From positions 62,001-126,000 of the forward strand of contig DASXSF010000080.1 of NCBI GenBank assembly GCA_036506155.1: a stretch of 64,000 nucleotides of DNA, in the 5' to 3' direction. Numbering within the stretch: position 1 is the stretch's first letter; every line of letters begins with the position of its first letter. The notes under the pieces are model-generated. The model did no database searches, was not told the DNA's origin, and saw only the letters and a list, made by a program, of their open reading frames with translations. This document shows, piece by piece, positions 35,071 through 44,852 of the stretch. The translations under genes and the position numbers were made by a program. This DNA is from DASXRA01 sp036506155. GTDB taxonomy: Bacteria > Actinomycetota > Actinomycetes > Mycobacteriales > Jatrophihabitantaceae.

Positions 35071-37926
35071 GTGCCCTCCATCGTGGGACGCGCCGCGGAA
35101 CTGGCCGAGATCGATCGCGCGCTCGACGACGCGCGCGCGAGCCGCGGCCGGCTGCTGTTGCTGAGCGGGCCGGCCGGCATCGGCAAGACGCGACTGATCG
35201 AGGCTGCGCTCGACCGCGCAGCCGAGCTCAGCTTGCGTTCGGCGACCGGATACGCCATCGACGACCCCGGAGCGCCACCCCTGTGGCCGTGGCTGCGCGC
35301 GATGCAGGACTGGCCCGGCGCAGACACGCTGCCGACCGCCGAGGTCAGCGATGCCGACCCGCAGGCGCGGTTCCGGCTCTTCCTCGCCGTCGCCCGGCTG
35401 ATTCGCGCGCGGGCGGCCGCCGACTCCGGGCTGCTCGTCGCACTCGAGGACATGCACTGGGCCGATCCGACCTCCGTGCTGTTGCTGCGGCATGTGGTGC
35501 GCGAGGTCGTGACAGATCCGGTCGCCCTGGTCGTCAGCTTCCGGGAAGCGTCTGCGGGACCGCTGCTGGAGGCCCTGCCCGACCTGGTCCGCGGCGACAC
35601 CGTCCGTCCGCTCACCCTCGCCGGTCTCGACGTCGCATCGCTGCGGGCGTGGCTACCTGCCCTTCTCGGTGAGGCGGACACCGCGCTTGCCGATGCACTG
35701 TGGGAGCGCACCGGCGGCAACCCACTGTTGGTTCGGCTGGTCGTTGACGACCTCGCCCGTCGCGGCCTCGCCCGGGACGCCTCCGCGCTCGGCTGGCTGA
35801 TGGAGGAGCGGCCGCAACTGCGCCGACTCGTTGCCAGCAAGCTCGACGCATTCCGCTCCGAGGTCCGGGACGTCCTGGGGGCGGCAAGCGTGCTCGGCGA
35901 GCGCATCGATCCGGACGTGCTCGCCGTCATGACCGAGCGACCGGTGGATCAGGTGCACGAGCTGCTTCAGGCTCCGACCGCCGCGGGTGTGCTCCGCCGG
36001 GCCGACGGCGCCGCGGCTTTGCAGTTCGAGCACGCACTCGTCCGCGACGCGGTCTACGCCGAGCTGCCGGCGCCGGCGCGCGCTCGGGCACACCGCCGCG
36101 CCGCCGCCGCGCTCGCCGGACGTGGAGACCCCAGCACCGCCGGGTCGATCGCGCACCACTGGCACCGTGCGAACGGGACGGACGCCGTCGCGCAGTGCCG
36201 GAAGTGGGCGGAGCGCGCCGACGAGGTGGCCCGCGCCGTCTTCGCATACGACGATGCAGCGGGATATGTGCGCCTTGCCCTGGAGAGTGCCCGGCAGATG
36301 GGTGCGAACGACGCCGATCTCTCCCAGCTACACATCCGCTTGGCCGAGGCACTTTTCCACGCCACGCTGGTCCGTGAGAGCACCGCCCAGTGCAGGGCTG
36401 CCTTCGAGCTCGCCGAGCGGGCCGGCCGTGCGGACCTCATGTCCCGGGCGGCGCTCGTGATTCAGGGCGTCAACGACCCGTTCACGATCAACATCGTCCC
36501 GGGCCTGTGCGAGCGAGCGCTGGCCGCGCTACGGCCCGATGAGCACGCCACAAGAGCACGACTGCAGGCGCAGCTCGCCGTGGGCGCGGCCGAGGCCGAA
36601 GGCGGATCCCGACCCGCGGAACTGGCGGTGAGCGCGCTGGCCGAGGCGGAACAGTCAGGCGACTCCGTCGCGATCCTCGAAGCAATCGCCGCGCGCCACC
36701 TGTCGATCAGCATCCCGCAGTCCGTGAAGGAGCGGCTCGAGCTCGGCCGTCGCGCGGTCGATCTGGCGAGCTTGGCGCGCCGGCCCGTCGCGGCGATGTG
36801 GGGTCATCTTTGGCGTGCCGACGCGGCGCTGCAGCTCGGCACCATCGCCGAGGTCGAGCGCGAACGTGCCGAGATCGAGCACGTCGCCACGAGCCTGCGC
36901 TCGCCACTCGCGCAGTGGCACACGCACCGTTACGCCGCGCTGTGTGCCGCCCTAGTCGGCGACTTCGAAACCGCCCGGTCCGAGAACGACGCAGCTCGTG
37001 CGCTCGGGCAGCGAGTCGGCGACATGCCGATGACGATGATGTCGTATCCGTTCGAGATCTACATGGCTGTGTTGCGCGGGGACCCGGGCGAGATATCGCC
37101 GGGCATCGAGCAAGCGTTGGCACATGCCCCGCCGATGCCGCTGATCGGGGTGAGCTGGCCGATCATGCACGCACTGCACGGCGACCTCGGCCGTGCCCGG
37201 GCCGAGTTCGAGCAATACCGCGACGTACCGGCGACATTCCCGGTCGGCGTCCGGTGGGCCGGCACGATGACCATGTGCGGCATCGCCGCCGTCCTTGTCG
37301 ACGATGCCGACGTCGCCGCCGTGGTGCACCGGTTGCTCGAACCGCTCGCCGCGTACTACTCGGGCGACGGTTCGGGCGCGGTGTTCAGCATCGGGTCGAT
37401 GGCCGGGCTGGCCGCCGACACGGCGCGAGTGGCGGGTCGCGTCGACGACGCGGTACGGCTCTACGCGACATCGGTAGCGATGAACACCCGGATCGGCGCT
37501 CGCCCGTACGCGGCGCGAAACCGGCTCGGCTGGGCGCAAGCGCTGCTGTGGCGTGCATCGACGGGCGCTGCGCGGGCCGAAGACATCGCCGCGGCGGCGA
37601 CATTGACCGCCGACGCAGCGGCCGAGTTCCGCCGGCTCGACATGCCGGGACCGTTGCGCACCGCCGACGCGCTGTCCGCCGAGATCACCGCCGCCCGACG
37701 CGCCGCCTCTCCGCTCTCGGCACGGGAAGCCGAGGTCGCGGCACTCGTCGCGCAGGGATTGTCCAACCGGGACATCGCCGCCCGGCTCTACCTGTCCGAG
37801 CGGACCGTCGAGTCACATGTCCGGAACATTCTTGCCAAGCTCGGCTTCGCCACTCGTATGGAAATCGCCGCATGGGCAGCGCGTGACGAGTCGGGCACGA
37901 CGAGAGGCGGTCGGGTCAGCGGGTGA
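35071..37926 (+). CDS. LAL-type LuxR regulator with AAA ATPase
   Basis: The product is 951 residues from a GTG at 35071, where homology starts (VPSIVGRAAELAEIDRALDD). Walker A is SGPAGIGKT (32-40) and Walker B LLVALEDMHWAD (121-132), typical of large ATP-binding LuxR (LAL) regulators. The middle is TPR-like. The C-terminus has the LuxR helix-turn-helix (LSAREAEVAALVAQGLSNRD, IAARLYLSERTVESHVRNIL). LAL regulators integrate a small inducer with ATP binding. It is divergent from the YceI operon, which is its most likely target through the palindromes just upstream. Confidence 0.85.
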   Translation: MPSIVGRAAELAEIDRALDDARASRGRLLLLSGPAGIGKTRLIEAALDRAAELSLRSATGYAIDDPGAPPLWPWLRAMQDWPGADTLPTAEVSDADPQARFRLFLAVARLIRARAAADSGLLVALEDMHWADPTSVLLLRHVVREVVTDPVALVVSFREASAGPLLEALPDLVRGDTVRPLTLAGLDVASLRAWLPALLGEADTALADALWERTGGNPLLVRLVVDDLARRGLARDASALGWLMEERPQLRRLVASKLDAFRSEVRDVLGAASVLGERIDPDVLAVMTERPVDQVHELLQAPTAAGVLRRADGAAALQFEHALVRDAVYAELPAPARARAHRRAAAALAGRGDPSTAGSIAHHWHRANGTDAVAQCRKWAERADEVARAVFAYDDAAGYVRLALESARQMGANDADLSQLHIRLAEALFHATLVRESTAQCRAAFELAERAGRADLMSRAALVIQGVNDPFTINIVPGLCERALAALRPDEHATRARLQAQLAVGAAEAEGGSRPAELAVSALAEAEQSGDSVAILEAIAARHLSISIPQSVKERLELGRRAVDLASLARRPVAAMWGHLWRADAALQLGTIAEVERERAEIEHVATSLRSPLAQWHTHRYAALCAALVGDFETARSENDAARALGQRVGDMPMTMMSYPFEIYMAVLRGDPGEISPGIEQALAHAPPMPLIGVSWPIMHALHGDLGRARAEFEQYRDVPATFPVGVRWAGTMTMCGIAAVLVDDADVAAVVHRLLEPLAAYYSGDGSGAVFSIGSMAGLAADTARVAGRVDDAVRLYATSVAMNTRIGARPYAARNRLGWAQALLWRASTGAARAEDIAAAATLTADAAAEFRRLDMPGPLRTADALSAEITAARRAASPLSAREAEVAALVAQGLSNRDIAARLYLSERTVESHVRNILAKLGFATRMEIAAWAARDESGTTRGGRVSG

Positions 37927-38002
37927 TGGCGATGTTGAACGCGGGGGTGCGGCGTATGGACCGTGGCTACGGTAGGGCAATGCGGACGGGGGCAAGGACC
38001 CG

Positions 38003-38929
38003 ATGATCAGTAGCTGGCGTCCGCGCCGTGACGATCCGCTGTTCATCCTCGCGATGGATCACCGTGAGTCGTTCGGGCGCACCCTCTTCGGCGTCGTCGA
38101 CGACAGCCCCACCGACGAGCAGCGCCAGGCGATGCAGGCCGCGAAGTCGCTGGTCTATCGCGGCCTAGCGCAGGCACGTCCGCTGATCACGATCGGCCGG
38201 CCCGGCGTGTTGGTCGACGAGCGGTACGGCGCCGCGGTGATAGCTGCTGCCAAGTCCGACGGCGTTCTGCTCGCTGTACCTGTCGAGGCCAGCGGGCACG
38301 AGTGGTTTTCCCTCGAATGGGGCGACGCATGGCGCGACCACATCCGCGAGGTCGCTCCCGCTTACGCGAAGGTCCTCGTCCGCGACAACCCCGCCTTCCC
38401 CACCGCGAATCGGGATGCACAGCTCGGCTGCCTTGCGACGATAAGTGCGGGGCTGACCGGCATGGGGATGCCGCTGATCTACGAATTGCTCGTCCCGGCG
38501 ACGGACGAGCAGATGGCAGCGGTCGGCGGTGCCCTCGACCGCTACGACCGCGAGATCCGCCCCGGCCTGGTCACCCAGGTCATCGCCGACAACCAGGCCG
38601 CCGGCGTCGAGCCGACGCTGTGGAAGGTCGAAGGACTCGAGACGGTCGACGCGGCGCAGCAGATCGCGGACCAGGCCCGCGCCGGCGGGCGCGACACCAA
38701 CCTGATCGTTCTCGGCCGCGATGCTCCCACGGAACGCCTCAACCGTTGGCTGGCCGTCGCCGCGCGGGTGGACGCATTCGTCGGCTTCGCCATCGGCCGC
38801 AGCATCTGGGAACACGTCATCCACGATTGGCGCAGCCCGGGCCTGACCGAACAGCAAGCCATGCGCCGCGTCGCCGACAGCTATCTCGAGTTCGTGCATG
38901 TCTGGCTTGCCGCCGCGCCGACGAGCTGA
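38003..38929 (+). CDS. DUF2090 aldolase-type TIM-barrel protein
   Basis: The product is 308 residues, starting with LFILAMDHRESFGRTLFGV, the signature of DUF2090. This domain is found at the C-terminus of IolC-type proteins and as 2-deoxy-5-keto-gluconate-6-phosphate aldolase-like enzymes. Further family elements are PVEASGHEWFSLEWGDAW, AKVLVRDNPAFPTANRDAQ, YELLVPATDEQ, TLWKVEGLETVDAA and FVGFAIGRSIWEHVIHDW. It is probably a class II-like sugar-phosphate aldolase. No iol genes are adjacent, so the substrate is open. Confidence 0.8.
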   Translation: MISSWRPRRDDPLFILAMDHRESFGRTLFGVVDDSPTDEQRQAMQAAKSLVYRGLAQARPLITIGRPGVLVDERYGAAVIAAAKSDGVLLAVPVEASGHEWFSLEWGDAWRDHIREVAPAYAKVLVRDNPAFPTANRDAQLGCLATISAGLTGMGMPLIYELLVPATDEQMAAVGGALDRYDREIRPGLVTQVIADNQAAGVEPTLWKVEGLETVDAAQQIADQARAGGRDTNLIVLGRDAPTERLNRWLAVAARVDAFVGFAIGRSIWEHVIHDWRSPGLTEQQAMRRVADSYLEFVHVWLAAAPTS

Positions 38930-39019
38930 CCCCCACGCCCGGCTCGCGGGCACCGGTGACGTCAACCGCGCGGGTGCGGTGTATTTCGACGACCAGCGAC
39001 ACCTGCAGAGGTGAGCGAA

Positions 39020-39455
39020 ATGGGAATCGGTCCGCTGCGTGATCTCGTGGGCACCTGGCAGCTCACCGTCGATCTGCCAGGTGCCGAGGATGTCCGCGGG
39101 CAGGTCCTGTTCGAGGCGATGGGAGAGCTGCTACTTCAGCGGACGACGGTGCCCGTCCCGGGCGCCCGACAGCTGGTGCGTGGTGGTCACCCAGGGTGAC
39201 GGCAGCTACGTCCAGCACTACTTCGACGCCCGCGGCGTTGCGCGACTGTATGCCATGACATTCGACGGCCGTACCTGGACGCTGGAACGGACCAAGGCGG
39301 ACTTCTCACCGCTGCAATTCCACCAACGGTTCGTCGGCAGGATCAGCGATGACAGCGCGAGCATCGACGGGCAGTGGCACAGCTCCGACGACGGCCACCG
39401 GTGGAGGCGAGACTTCGGCCTAACATACAAGCGCATCGGCAACGCTCAGAAATGA
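39020..39455 (+). pseudogene. DUF1579-like protein, frameshifted
   Basis: From ATG at 39020 the protein reads LRDLVGTWQLTVDLPGAEDV, EAMGELLLQRTTVPVPG, then changes frame at about 39165-39170 to PDSWCVVVTQGDGSYVQHYF. It continues DARGVARLYAMTFDGRTWTL to FGLTYKRIG. Together this is a complete DUF1579-type domain (WxG..GTW start, SWxVVG..D.s..Y...YFD), about 144 residues. The junction needs one extra base removed or two added, so it differs from the other one-base-loss breaks. Function unknown. Confidence 0.65.
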
Positions 39456-39591
39456 CGCAGCCGCACCGCACGTAGCCGCCATAAAGCGGGAATCGCTACG
39501 GCGTCCGTGTCCGGACGGCTACGGCGTGCTGATTCCGTCGCCGCCGCGGTCAGTTCTATGTTCGGAGGGTTCTCTCCGGGGGGTGCCAGGG

Positions 39592-41298
39592 ATGGGCCGA
39601 CATCAGGCCGTTCGATCGTCGGTACCCGGCAGTCGCGAAGGCCAACGGGTACGCCGCCGCTGGGCATTGCCGTTGCTCGCGGTCGGGGTGGGCGTGCTGG
39701 CGGGCGGCATCGTGGCTGCAGCCGTTTCGGGACGGACCGGCTCACCTGCCAAGCGCCCCGCATCAAGCGAGGCGGCGGCATCGGGTGCGGCCCGCCCGGT
39801 TGCGTGCCCACACGACGTGACGGTGGTCGCCGCGACATCGTTCGCGGCGGTGCTGCGGCGGGTAAGCGGCTCGCTGGCCAGCGGGCCGCGGTGCGTGGCG
39901 GTCCGGGTCATCACGGCCGACGGCAGACTGGCCGCCCCGACGGCGGCGGCGGTCGGAGCCGATGCCTGGATCCCCGACGACACCTCGTGGGCCACGGTGT
40001 TCAACCCGGTCGAGCTGCCGCCCGGTCCCCGGTCTGGACGAGTGATCGCCACCAGCCCGCTGTATTTCGTCACCCACCGCGACAGCCCGTCCCTTCCCGC
40101 GGATGCGCGGTCCTGGCTCGGCCTGGGCCGGATGCTGGCCGGAGCGGGATCACCCTGGCACCTCGTGCTCGCCGACCCGGCCAGCAGCGGCGCCGGCATG
40201 GCGGGCGCGGGCGGGTTGGCCGAATCGATCCTCGGCGTCGACGGGCCCCTGGTCTCGGCGCTTGATCTGTTCCGGGTCTGGCGCACGGCAACCACCACCG
40301 GGGCGGCAACGGCGCTGCCGACCCGAGCGGATCAGGTCGGCATCGTGCCGGAATACGCACTACTCGCCTCCGGCCACGCCCGCGACTACACCGTGATCGC
40401 GCCGAGCGATGGCACCACGCTGCTCAACTACACCTGGTTCCCGACCGTCGCCGGGCTAGCCGACCCGGACAAGGCCGCGGCGCTGAACCGCCTGTACCAG
40501 GACCTGACCTCCCCGGGCGCAGGCCAGGCCCTGGCCGCTGCCGGCCTGCGCGGCCCGACCTGGCCCGACCCACCACCCCCGGGCGTCGCCGCTTCCGGCA
40601 TGCCCACGGCCAAGGCCGCCGCCATGGCGGCGATCCCCGCCCACCTCGCCTACCACGTGCTGTCGACGTGGCACCCCGACATGCGCCGCTCGAACATGCT
40701 CATCGTCCTCGACGTCTCCGGATCCATGAACGACCCGGCTCCGGGCACCCGCACACCCAAGATCACCCTCGCCCGGAAAGGCATCACGCAGGTCAACGCC
40801 CTGCTACCGAACTCCGCCGAACTGGGCCTATGGCAGTTCGGATCCGAACTCGCCCCTCCCAATGACTGGCAGGCCCTCGTCCCACCTGCCCCGCTGACCA
40901 CAAGCCAGCGCAAGGCGATCACCACCAGCGCCGCCGACCTGCGGGCCCGCCCCACCGGCACCGGCCTCTACGACGTCATCCTGGCCGCCTACCGCTATCA
41001 GCAGGCCCACTACCTGCCCAATATGCCTAACGAGGTCGTGCTGTTCACCGACGGCGTCAACGAAGACGATCCCGACTCCATCAGCCTCGCCCAACTCCGC
41101 GCCGGGCTCGCCGCCAGCAACCCCAACAAACGCGTCCAGCTCAGCATTTTCGGCATCGGCCGCGCAGTCCCCGCCAGTCTTCTCGAACCCGCCGTCGCCC
41201 CAGTCGGCGGCCAGGTCGACACAGTCACCACCCCCGATGAAGTCATCGGCGCGTTTGTGCACGCGGTCTCCGGCGCCCTCTCGGGTGTCCCGGGCTGA
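39592..41298 (+). CDS. Binding-protein-like domain fused to VWA domain, membrane-anchored
   Basis: The product is 568 residues from ATG at 39592. A basic start and one hydrophobic segment (WALPLLAVGVGVLAGGIVAA) anchor it. Then a periplasmic-binding-protein-like region follows (VTVVAATSFAAVLRRVSG, TADGRLAAPTAAAVGADAWI, PLYFVTHRDSPSLP), of the molybdate/ABC extracellular type. The C-terminal 210 residues are a von Willebrand A domain with a MIDAS motif: LIVLDVSGSMND near 370, a Thr in PTGTGLYDV, and FTDGVNED. This combination occurs in actinobacterial extracellular proteins of unknown job. No chaperone ATPase neighbour is present. Confidence 0.8.
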   Translation: MGRHQAVRSSVPGSREGQRVRRRWALPLLAVGVGVLAGGIVAAAVSGRTGSPAKRPASSEAAASGAARPVACPHDVTVVAATSFAAVLRRVSGSLASGPRCVAVRVITADGRLAAPTAAAVGADAWIPDDTSWATVFNPVELPPGPRSGRVIATSPLYFVTHRDSPSLPADARSWLGLGRMLAGAGSPWHLVLADPASSGAGMAGAGGLAESILGVDGPLVSALDLFRVWRTATTTGAATALPTRADQVGIVPEYALLASGHARDYTVIAPSDGTTLLNYTWFPTVAGLADPDKAAALNRLYQDLTSPGAGQALAAAGLRGPTWPDPPPPGVAASGMPTAKAAAMAAIPAHLAYHVLSTWHPDMRRSNMLIVLDVSGSMNDPAPGTRTPKITLARKGITQVNALLPNSAELGLWQFGSELAPPNDWQALVPPAPLTTSQRKAITTSAADLRARPTGTGLYDVILAAYRYQQAHYLPNMPNEVVLFTDGVNEDDPDSISLAQLRAGLAASNPNKRVQLSIFGIGRAVPASLLEPAVAPVGGQVDTVTTPDEVIGAFVHAVSGALSGVPG

Positions 41299-41328
41299 GC
41301 ATCCGAAGCCGGACTATCCGTTAGTCCG

Positions 41329-42150
41329 TCAGTCATGGCATGTTGCGGCGAGCACTTGGGATCGGTCCATGAACGCGTCGGGTTCCAACCCGCCGAGCCG
41401 GCTGCGCATGCGCGCGACGAACGCGGCCCGCCGCTGCGGGTCCCACATCGCGAGACGGCGCCCGCTTACCCCGAGGACTTCATGGCGATTCACGAACGTC
41501 TCCAGGTCTGGTTGATCCGACCACGGGACGACGCGAACGTCGACGTACGTGTAGCCGGCGTCCGTGAGGATGCCCCGCAATTTGTCGGGTGAGTCCACGG
41601 CGTCGTAGTACGTAGCGAGCCTGCCTGCCTCAGGCGCCCCGGCGTCATCGAGGGCAGCGAGCCAGAGCTGCTCGGCTTCTGACTCGGCCGTCGCTCCCCA
41701 GACGAGCACACCGGCGTGTCCGCCCGGCCGCAGCACACGGCGTGCCTCGCGGAGGGTGTGTCGTGGATCTTCGACGTACTGCAGCATGAACGCCAGAATC
41801 GCAACGTCGAACGAACCGTCACGAAACGGCAGGCGATCCGCGTCGGCAACCGCGCGGTCGGCGGCTGATGTCGAAAGCCGCAGCATCCCTTCGGCCCGGT
41901 CGGTCAGCACCACCCGGGCCTGCGGCGCCGCCGACGACAGCGTCGAGTAGAGCGAGCCAACACCGGCGCCGACGTCCACGACGGCGCGTGCGTTCACCAT
42001 CGTGAGCATGTCGATCAGCTGCCTGCTCGCCGGCAGCAAGGCGGCGCTCCAGTACTGGCGATAGGCGTCGGCGACCCGGGTGAAGTGCCCGGCGACCGCG
42101 GCACGGTCCTTCGACGACTGCGTTGGCTCATCCACCGTCAGACTCCGCAC
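41329..42150 (-). CDS. Class I SAM-dependent methyltransferase
   Basis: The product is 273 residues. The SAM-binding glycine loop VVDVGAGVGSLYSTLSSAAP is followed by VVLTDRAEGMLRL (acidic ribose ligand), DADRLPFRDGSFDVAILAFM and REARRVLRPGGHAGVLVWG. This is the UbiE-like methyltransferase_11 order. The remaining C-terminal helices define the unknown acceptor site. It is tail-to-tail with the VWA gene. Confidence 0.85.
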   Translation of the reverse strand: MRSLTVDEPTQSSKDRAAVAGHFTRVADAYRQYWSAALLPASRQLIDMLTMVNARAVVDVGAGVGSLYSTLSSAAPQARVVLTDRAEGMLRLSTSAADRAVADADRLPFRDGSFDVAILAFMLQYVEDPRHTLREARRVLRPGGHAGVLVWGATAESEAEQLWLAALDDAGAPEAGRLATYYDAVDSPDKLRGILTDAGYTYVDVRVVPWSDQPDLETFVNRHEVLGVSGRRLAMWDPQRRAAFVARMRSRLGGLEPDAFMDRSQVLAATCHD

Positions 42151-42192
42151 CCGGGATCACACAGCCTAGGACCGCGACAATGCGCCGAGAAT

Positions 42193-42230
42193 ATCTCCGC
42201 ACCCGACCTCGGATATCGGCGTGCGGAGAT
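42193..42230. repeat. 10-bp inverted repeat after flavin monooxygenase gene
   Basis: ATCTCCGCAC (42193-42202) and GTGCGGAGAT (42221-42230) bracket an 18-base loop, between a minus-strand stop at 42238 and the start of another minus-strand gene at 42150. It could be a terminator or an operator of the methyltransferase gene. Confidence 0.5.
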
Positions 42231-42237
42231 CGCAATG

Positions 42238-43446
42238 TCAGTGATCTTGGCGGCGGGCGCTGATGTGGTGTGCGACTCGTTCGGCGTCGTCGCCGACGCC
42301 GAACAGCAGCGAGGAGCGACGGGTACACAGGAAGTGGACGCCGCAGAAGTACAGGCCGGCCAGCACGGTGCTTGCCCCGGCGATGGTGATTGGAAATCCG
42401 AGTTCGTCGGTCACCGGGGCGTCGATCCATCGGTAATCGGGCCGGAATCCCGTGGCGTGGATGACCGCGGCGAATCCGCGCAGGTCCAGTTCGTGGAGCG
42501 GCTCGTATCGGAACGCTTCCGGTACGGGTAGCTCGGGAACATCGAGGCCCTGGGCGGTGAGCTGTTCGGTCAGGAGCCGTCGAGCCTCGGCCCATCTGGC
42601 GTCGCCGAACGCGACGGACTCGCCGAGGTCGTCGGCGAAAAGAGCGTGTGTGCCGTCAATACCGGACAGGTGTCCGAGCAGTCGAACGCCCAGGTCTTGC
42701 AGCGTGCGGTAATGCAGGTCGTGGCCGCCGGCGGCGCCGGTGGTCTGAAGGTTGGCGATCAAGCGAGCGGCCGGAGACGGTAGCGCGGACACCGGCTGGT
42801 CGTAGAACGACGTCTTCTTCGCCAGCCACGTGATGACGTCGATTCCGTCCAACCGGCGCGGGGCCCACGGCGCGCGGCCACAAGACAAGAACACCTCGCG
42901 CCCAGCCAGATGCAGCTCTTCGGCCAGTTGACATCCGGTCTGGCCACTTCCGATGACCAGCACCTTCCCGGGCCGGATCTGGCCGGGGTTGCGGTAGTCC
43001 GCTGCGTTGATCGCGAGCACCCCCGCCGGCAGGCTGCCGGTGGCCGGCGGCCGGTATGGCCGCTGGTAGGCGCCGGTGCAGACGACCACTTCGGCCGCCT
43101 CGAGCTGCCCGTCGGACGTGGTGAGCTGAAAGCGCTCGCCGCTGCGGCGAAGCCGCTCCACCCGCACCCCCTCGCGGACCGGCACCGCGAACGTGGCGGC
43201 GTAGTCCAGCAGATAGGCGATGATCTCTTCGCGCGGCACATGCCCCTCCGGGTCGGCGCCCGAGTAGGGCCTGCCGGGCAGGTCGAGCGTCCAGTTCGGG
43301 GTAACCAGGGTGAAGCTGTCCCAACGGTCCCGCCACGCCTGGGCGATCCGGGCTCGCTCCAGCACGACGTGCTCCACCCCGACGGCCGTAAGCTCCCGGC
43401 TCACCGACAGGCCGGCCTGGCCGGCCCCGATCACCACAACCCGCAT
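42238..43446 (-). CDS. Flavin-containing monooxygenase / FAD-NAD(P) oxidoreductase
   Basis: The product is 402 residues from ATG at 43446 (another ATG at 43455 is possible). An FAD motif RVVVIGAGQAGLSVSREL is at the N-terminus. The second nucleotide-binding motif KVLVIGSGQTGCQLAEELHL is in the middle. A C-terminal VIHATGFRPDYRWID element is typical of flavin monooxygenases that act on soft nucleophiles. It is a two-dinucleotide-fold enzyme without a membrane span. Divergent from metX, so a link to sulfur oxidation is possible but not shown. Confidence 0.8.
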   Translation of the reverse strand: MRVVVIGAGQAGLSVSRELTAVGVEHVVLERARIAQAWRDRWDSFTLVTPNWTLDLPGRPYSGADPEGHVPREEIIAYLLDYAATFAVPVREGVRVERLRRSGERFQLTTSDGQLEAAEVVVCTGAYQRPYRPPATGSLPAGVLAINAADYRNPGQIRPGKVLVIGSGQTGCQLAEELHLAGREVFLSCGRAPWAPRRLDGIDVITWLAKKTSFYDQPVSALPSPAARLIANLQTTGAAGGHDLHYRTLQDLGVRLLGHLSGIDGTHALFADDLGESVAFGDARWAEARRLLTEQLTAQGLDVPELPVPEAFRYEPLHELDLRGFAAVIHATGFRPDYRWIDAPVTDELGFPITIAGASTVLAGLYFCGVHFLCTRRSSLLFGVGDDAERVAHHISARRQDH

Positions 43447-43630
43447 GACGCCCATCTTCGCGCTGCGCCACCCGCCGACGCGAGGTGACGACCAGCCGTT
43501 CCTCGGCAGGCGTGCACACCTTGGCCCGGTCGGCGACCGTCCGCCCTCCGTCGCTGCGGCTCCCCGAGCATTTCCTGGCGTTTCTGTAGGAATAAAGGAG
43601 AATACGGCAGCAGTGGCTATGCTCGCGCCC

Positions 43631-44833
43631 ATGGCGCGACGAGCCTCGACGCTTCCGGCCGGCACCGTCGGCACGATTGAAACGCGCTACCTGGAGCTAC
43701 CGACGCCGGTGCGTCTCGACTGCGGACGGATGCTTTCTCCGGTTCGCGTGGCATACGAGACCTACGGCAGCCTCTCCCCTCGACGCGACAATGTCGTCCT
43801 GGTGTGCCATGCGCTCAGCGGCGACGCGCACGCGGCCGGCTTCGCGAGCACGCCGCCCGAGGAGAGCACCCGTGATGGGTTCGGGGCAGAGGATCGCGAC
43901 GGTGTCGTCGGCAAGGGACTCGGCTGGTGGGACGGCATGATCGGCCCGGGCAAGGCGTTCGACACCGACCGCTTCTTCGTGGTCTCGACGAATCTGCTCG
44001 GGGGCTGCCGCGGGACGACCGGCCCGTCCTCGATTGACCCGGCGACCGGCAAGCCGTACGGATCGGACTTCCCGGTGATCACGGTCGCGGACATGGTTCG
44101 CACCGAGCGCGCGTTCCTTACGGAACTCGGCATCGAGCGGCTGGCCGCGGTGGCCGGTGGCTCGCTCGGCGGAATGCAGGCGTTCGAGTGGGCAATCTTG
44201 TTCCCTGACCAGGTCGATGCCGTCGTGGCGATCGCCAGCACACACGCGCTGCACCCGCAGGGCATGGCCTGGAACGCGATCGCCCGCGAGTCGATCATGC
44301 GTGATCCGGCATGGCAGGGCGGCCACTACTACGGCACCGGCCGTACCCCGGAAGCCGGCATGGGCGTGGCCCGGATGGTCGGCCACGTGACGTATCTGTC
44401 CGCGCCGGCGCTGGACGACAAGTTCGGCCGGCGACTGCAGTTCGCCGACGATGTCCGCTACACGGTCACCGAACCCGAGTTCGAGGTCGAGAACTACCTG
44501 CGCCACCAGGCCGATTCGTTCGTCCGGCGCTTCGACGCCAACACGTATCTCTACACGTCACGCGCGCTGACCTACTTCGATCTCGCCCGGCAGTATGGCG
44601 GCGGCTCCCTCACCGGGGCGCTCGAAGGCGTGTCGGCGCGGACACTGCTCATCGCGTTCAGCTCCGACTGGCTGTACCCGCCGGCGGCGTCACAGGACAT
44701 CGACCATGCCCTGCGCGGGCTCGGCAAGCCGGTGCAGTTCCACGTGATCGACGCACCGTACGGGCACGACTGCTTCCTGCTCGAGGAAGCGCGTCAGACC
44801 CCGATCATCCGCCGCTTCCTGGCGGATGCGTAA
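43631..44833 (+). CDS. metX: Homoserine O-acetyltransferase
   Basis: The product is 400 residues from ATG at 43631. An in-frame GTG at 43613, with AAGGAG upstream, would add six residues. The alpha/beta-hydrolase fold carries NVVLVCHALSGDAHAAG, the nucleophile elbow AAVAGGSLGGMQAFEW, acid region LIAFSSDWLYP and His in APYGHDCFLL. MetX acylates homoserine from acetyl-CoA. It is followed 19 bases later by metY, giving O-acetylhomoserine then homocysteine. No known SAM riboswitch fold could be recognised in the 5' region. Confidence 0.9.
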   Translation: MARRASTLPAGTVGTIETRYLELPTPVRLDCGRMLSPVRVAYETYGSLSPRRDNVVLVCHALSGDAHAAGFASTPPEESTRDGFGAEDRDGVVGKGLGWWDGMIGPGKAFDTDRFFVVSTNLLGGCRGTTGPSSIDPATGKPYGSDFPVITVADMVRTERAFLTELGIERLAAVAGGSLGGMQAFEWAILFPDQVDAVVAIASTHALHPQGMAWNAIARESIMRDPAWQGGHYYGTGRTPEAGMGVARMVGHVTYLSAPALDDKFGRRLQFADDVRYTVTEPEFEVENYLRHQADSFVRRFDANTYLYTSRALTYFDLARQYGGGSLTGALEGVSARTLLIAFSSDWLYPPAASQDIDHALRGLGKPVQFHVIDAPYGHDCFLLEEARQTPIIRRFLADA

Positions 44834-44852
44834 CGTCGGGGAAGATGGCCTT

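Noticed and set aside
34731..35930. A 399-codon minus-strand open frame
   Set aside because: It is antisense to the LAL regulator and overlaps the small YceI-operon gene; composition is Ser/Arg/Ala-rich with no motif.
43456..43630. SAM riboswitch upstream of metX
   Set aside because: No core of the SAM-I, SAM-II or SAM-IV type could be recognised; a covariance-model search would be decisive.
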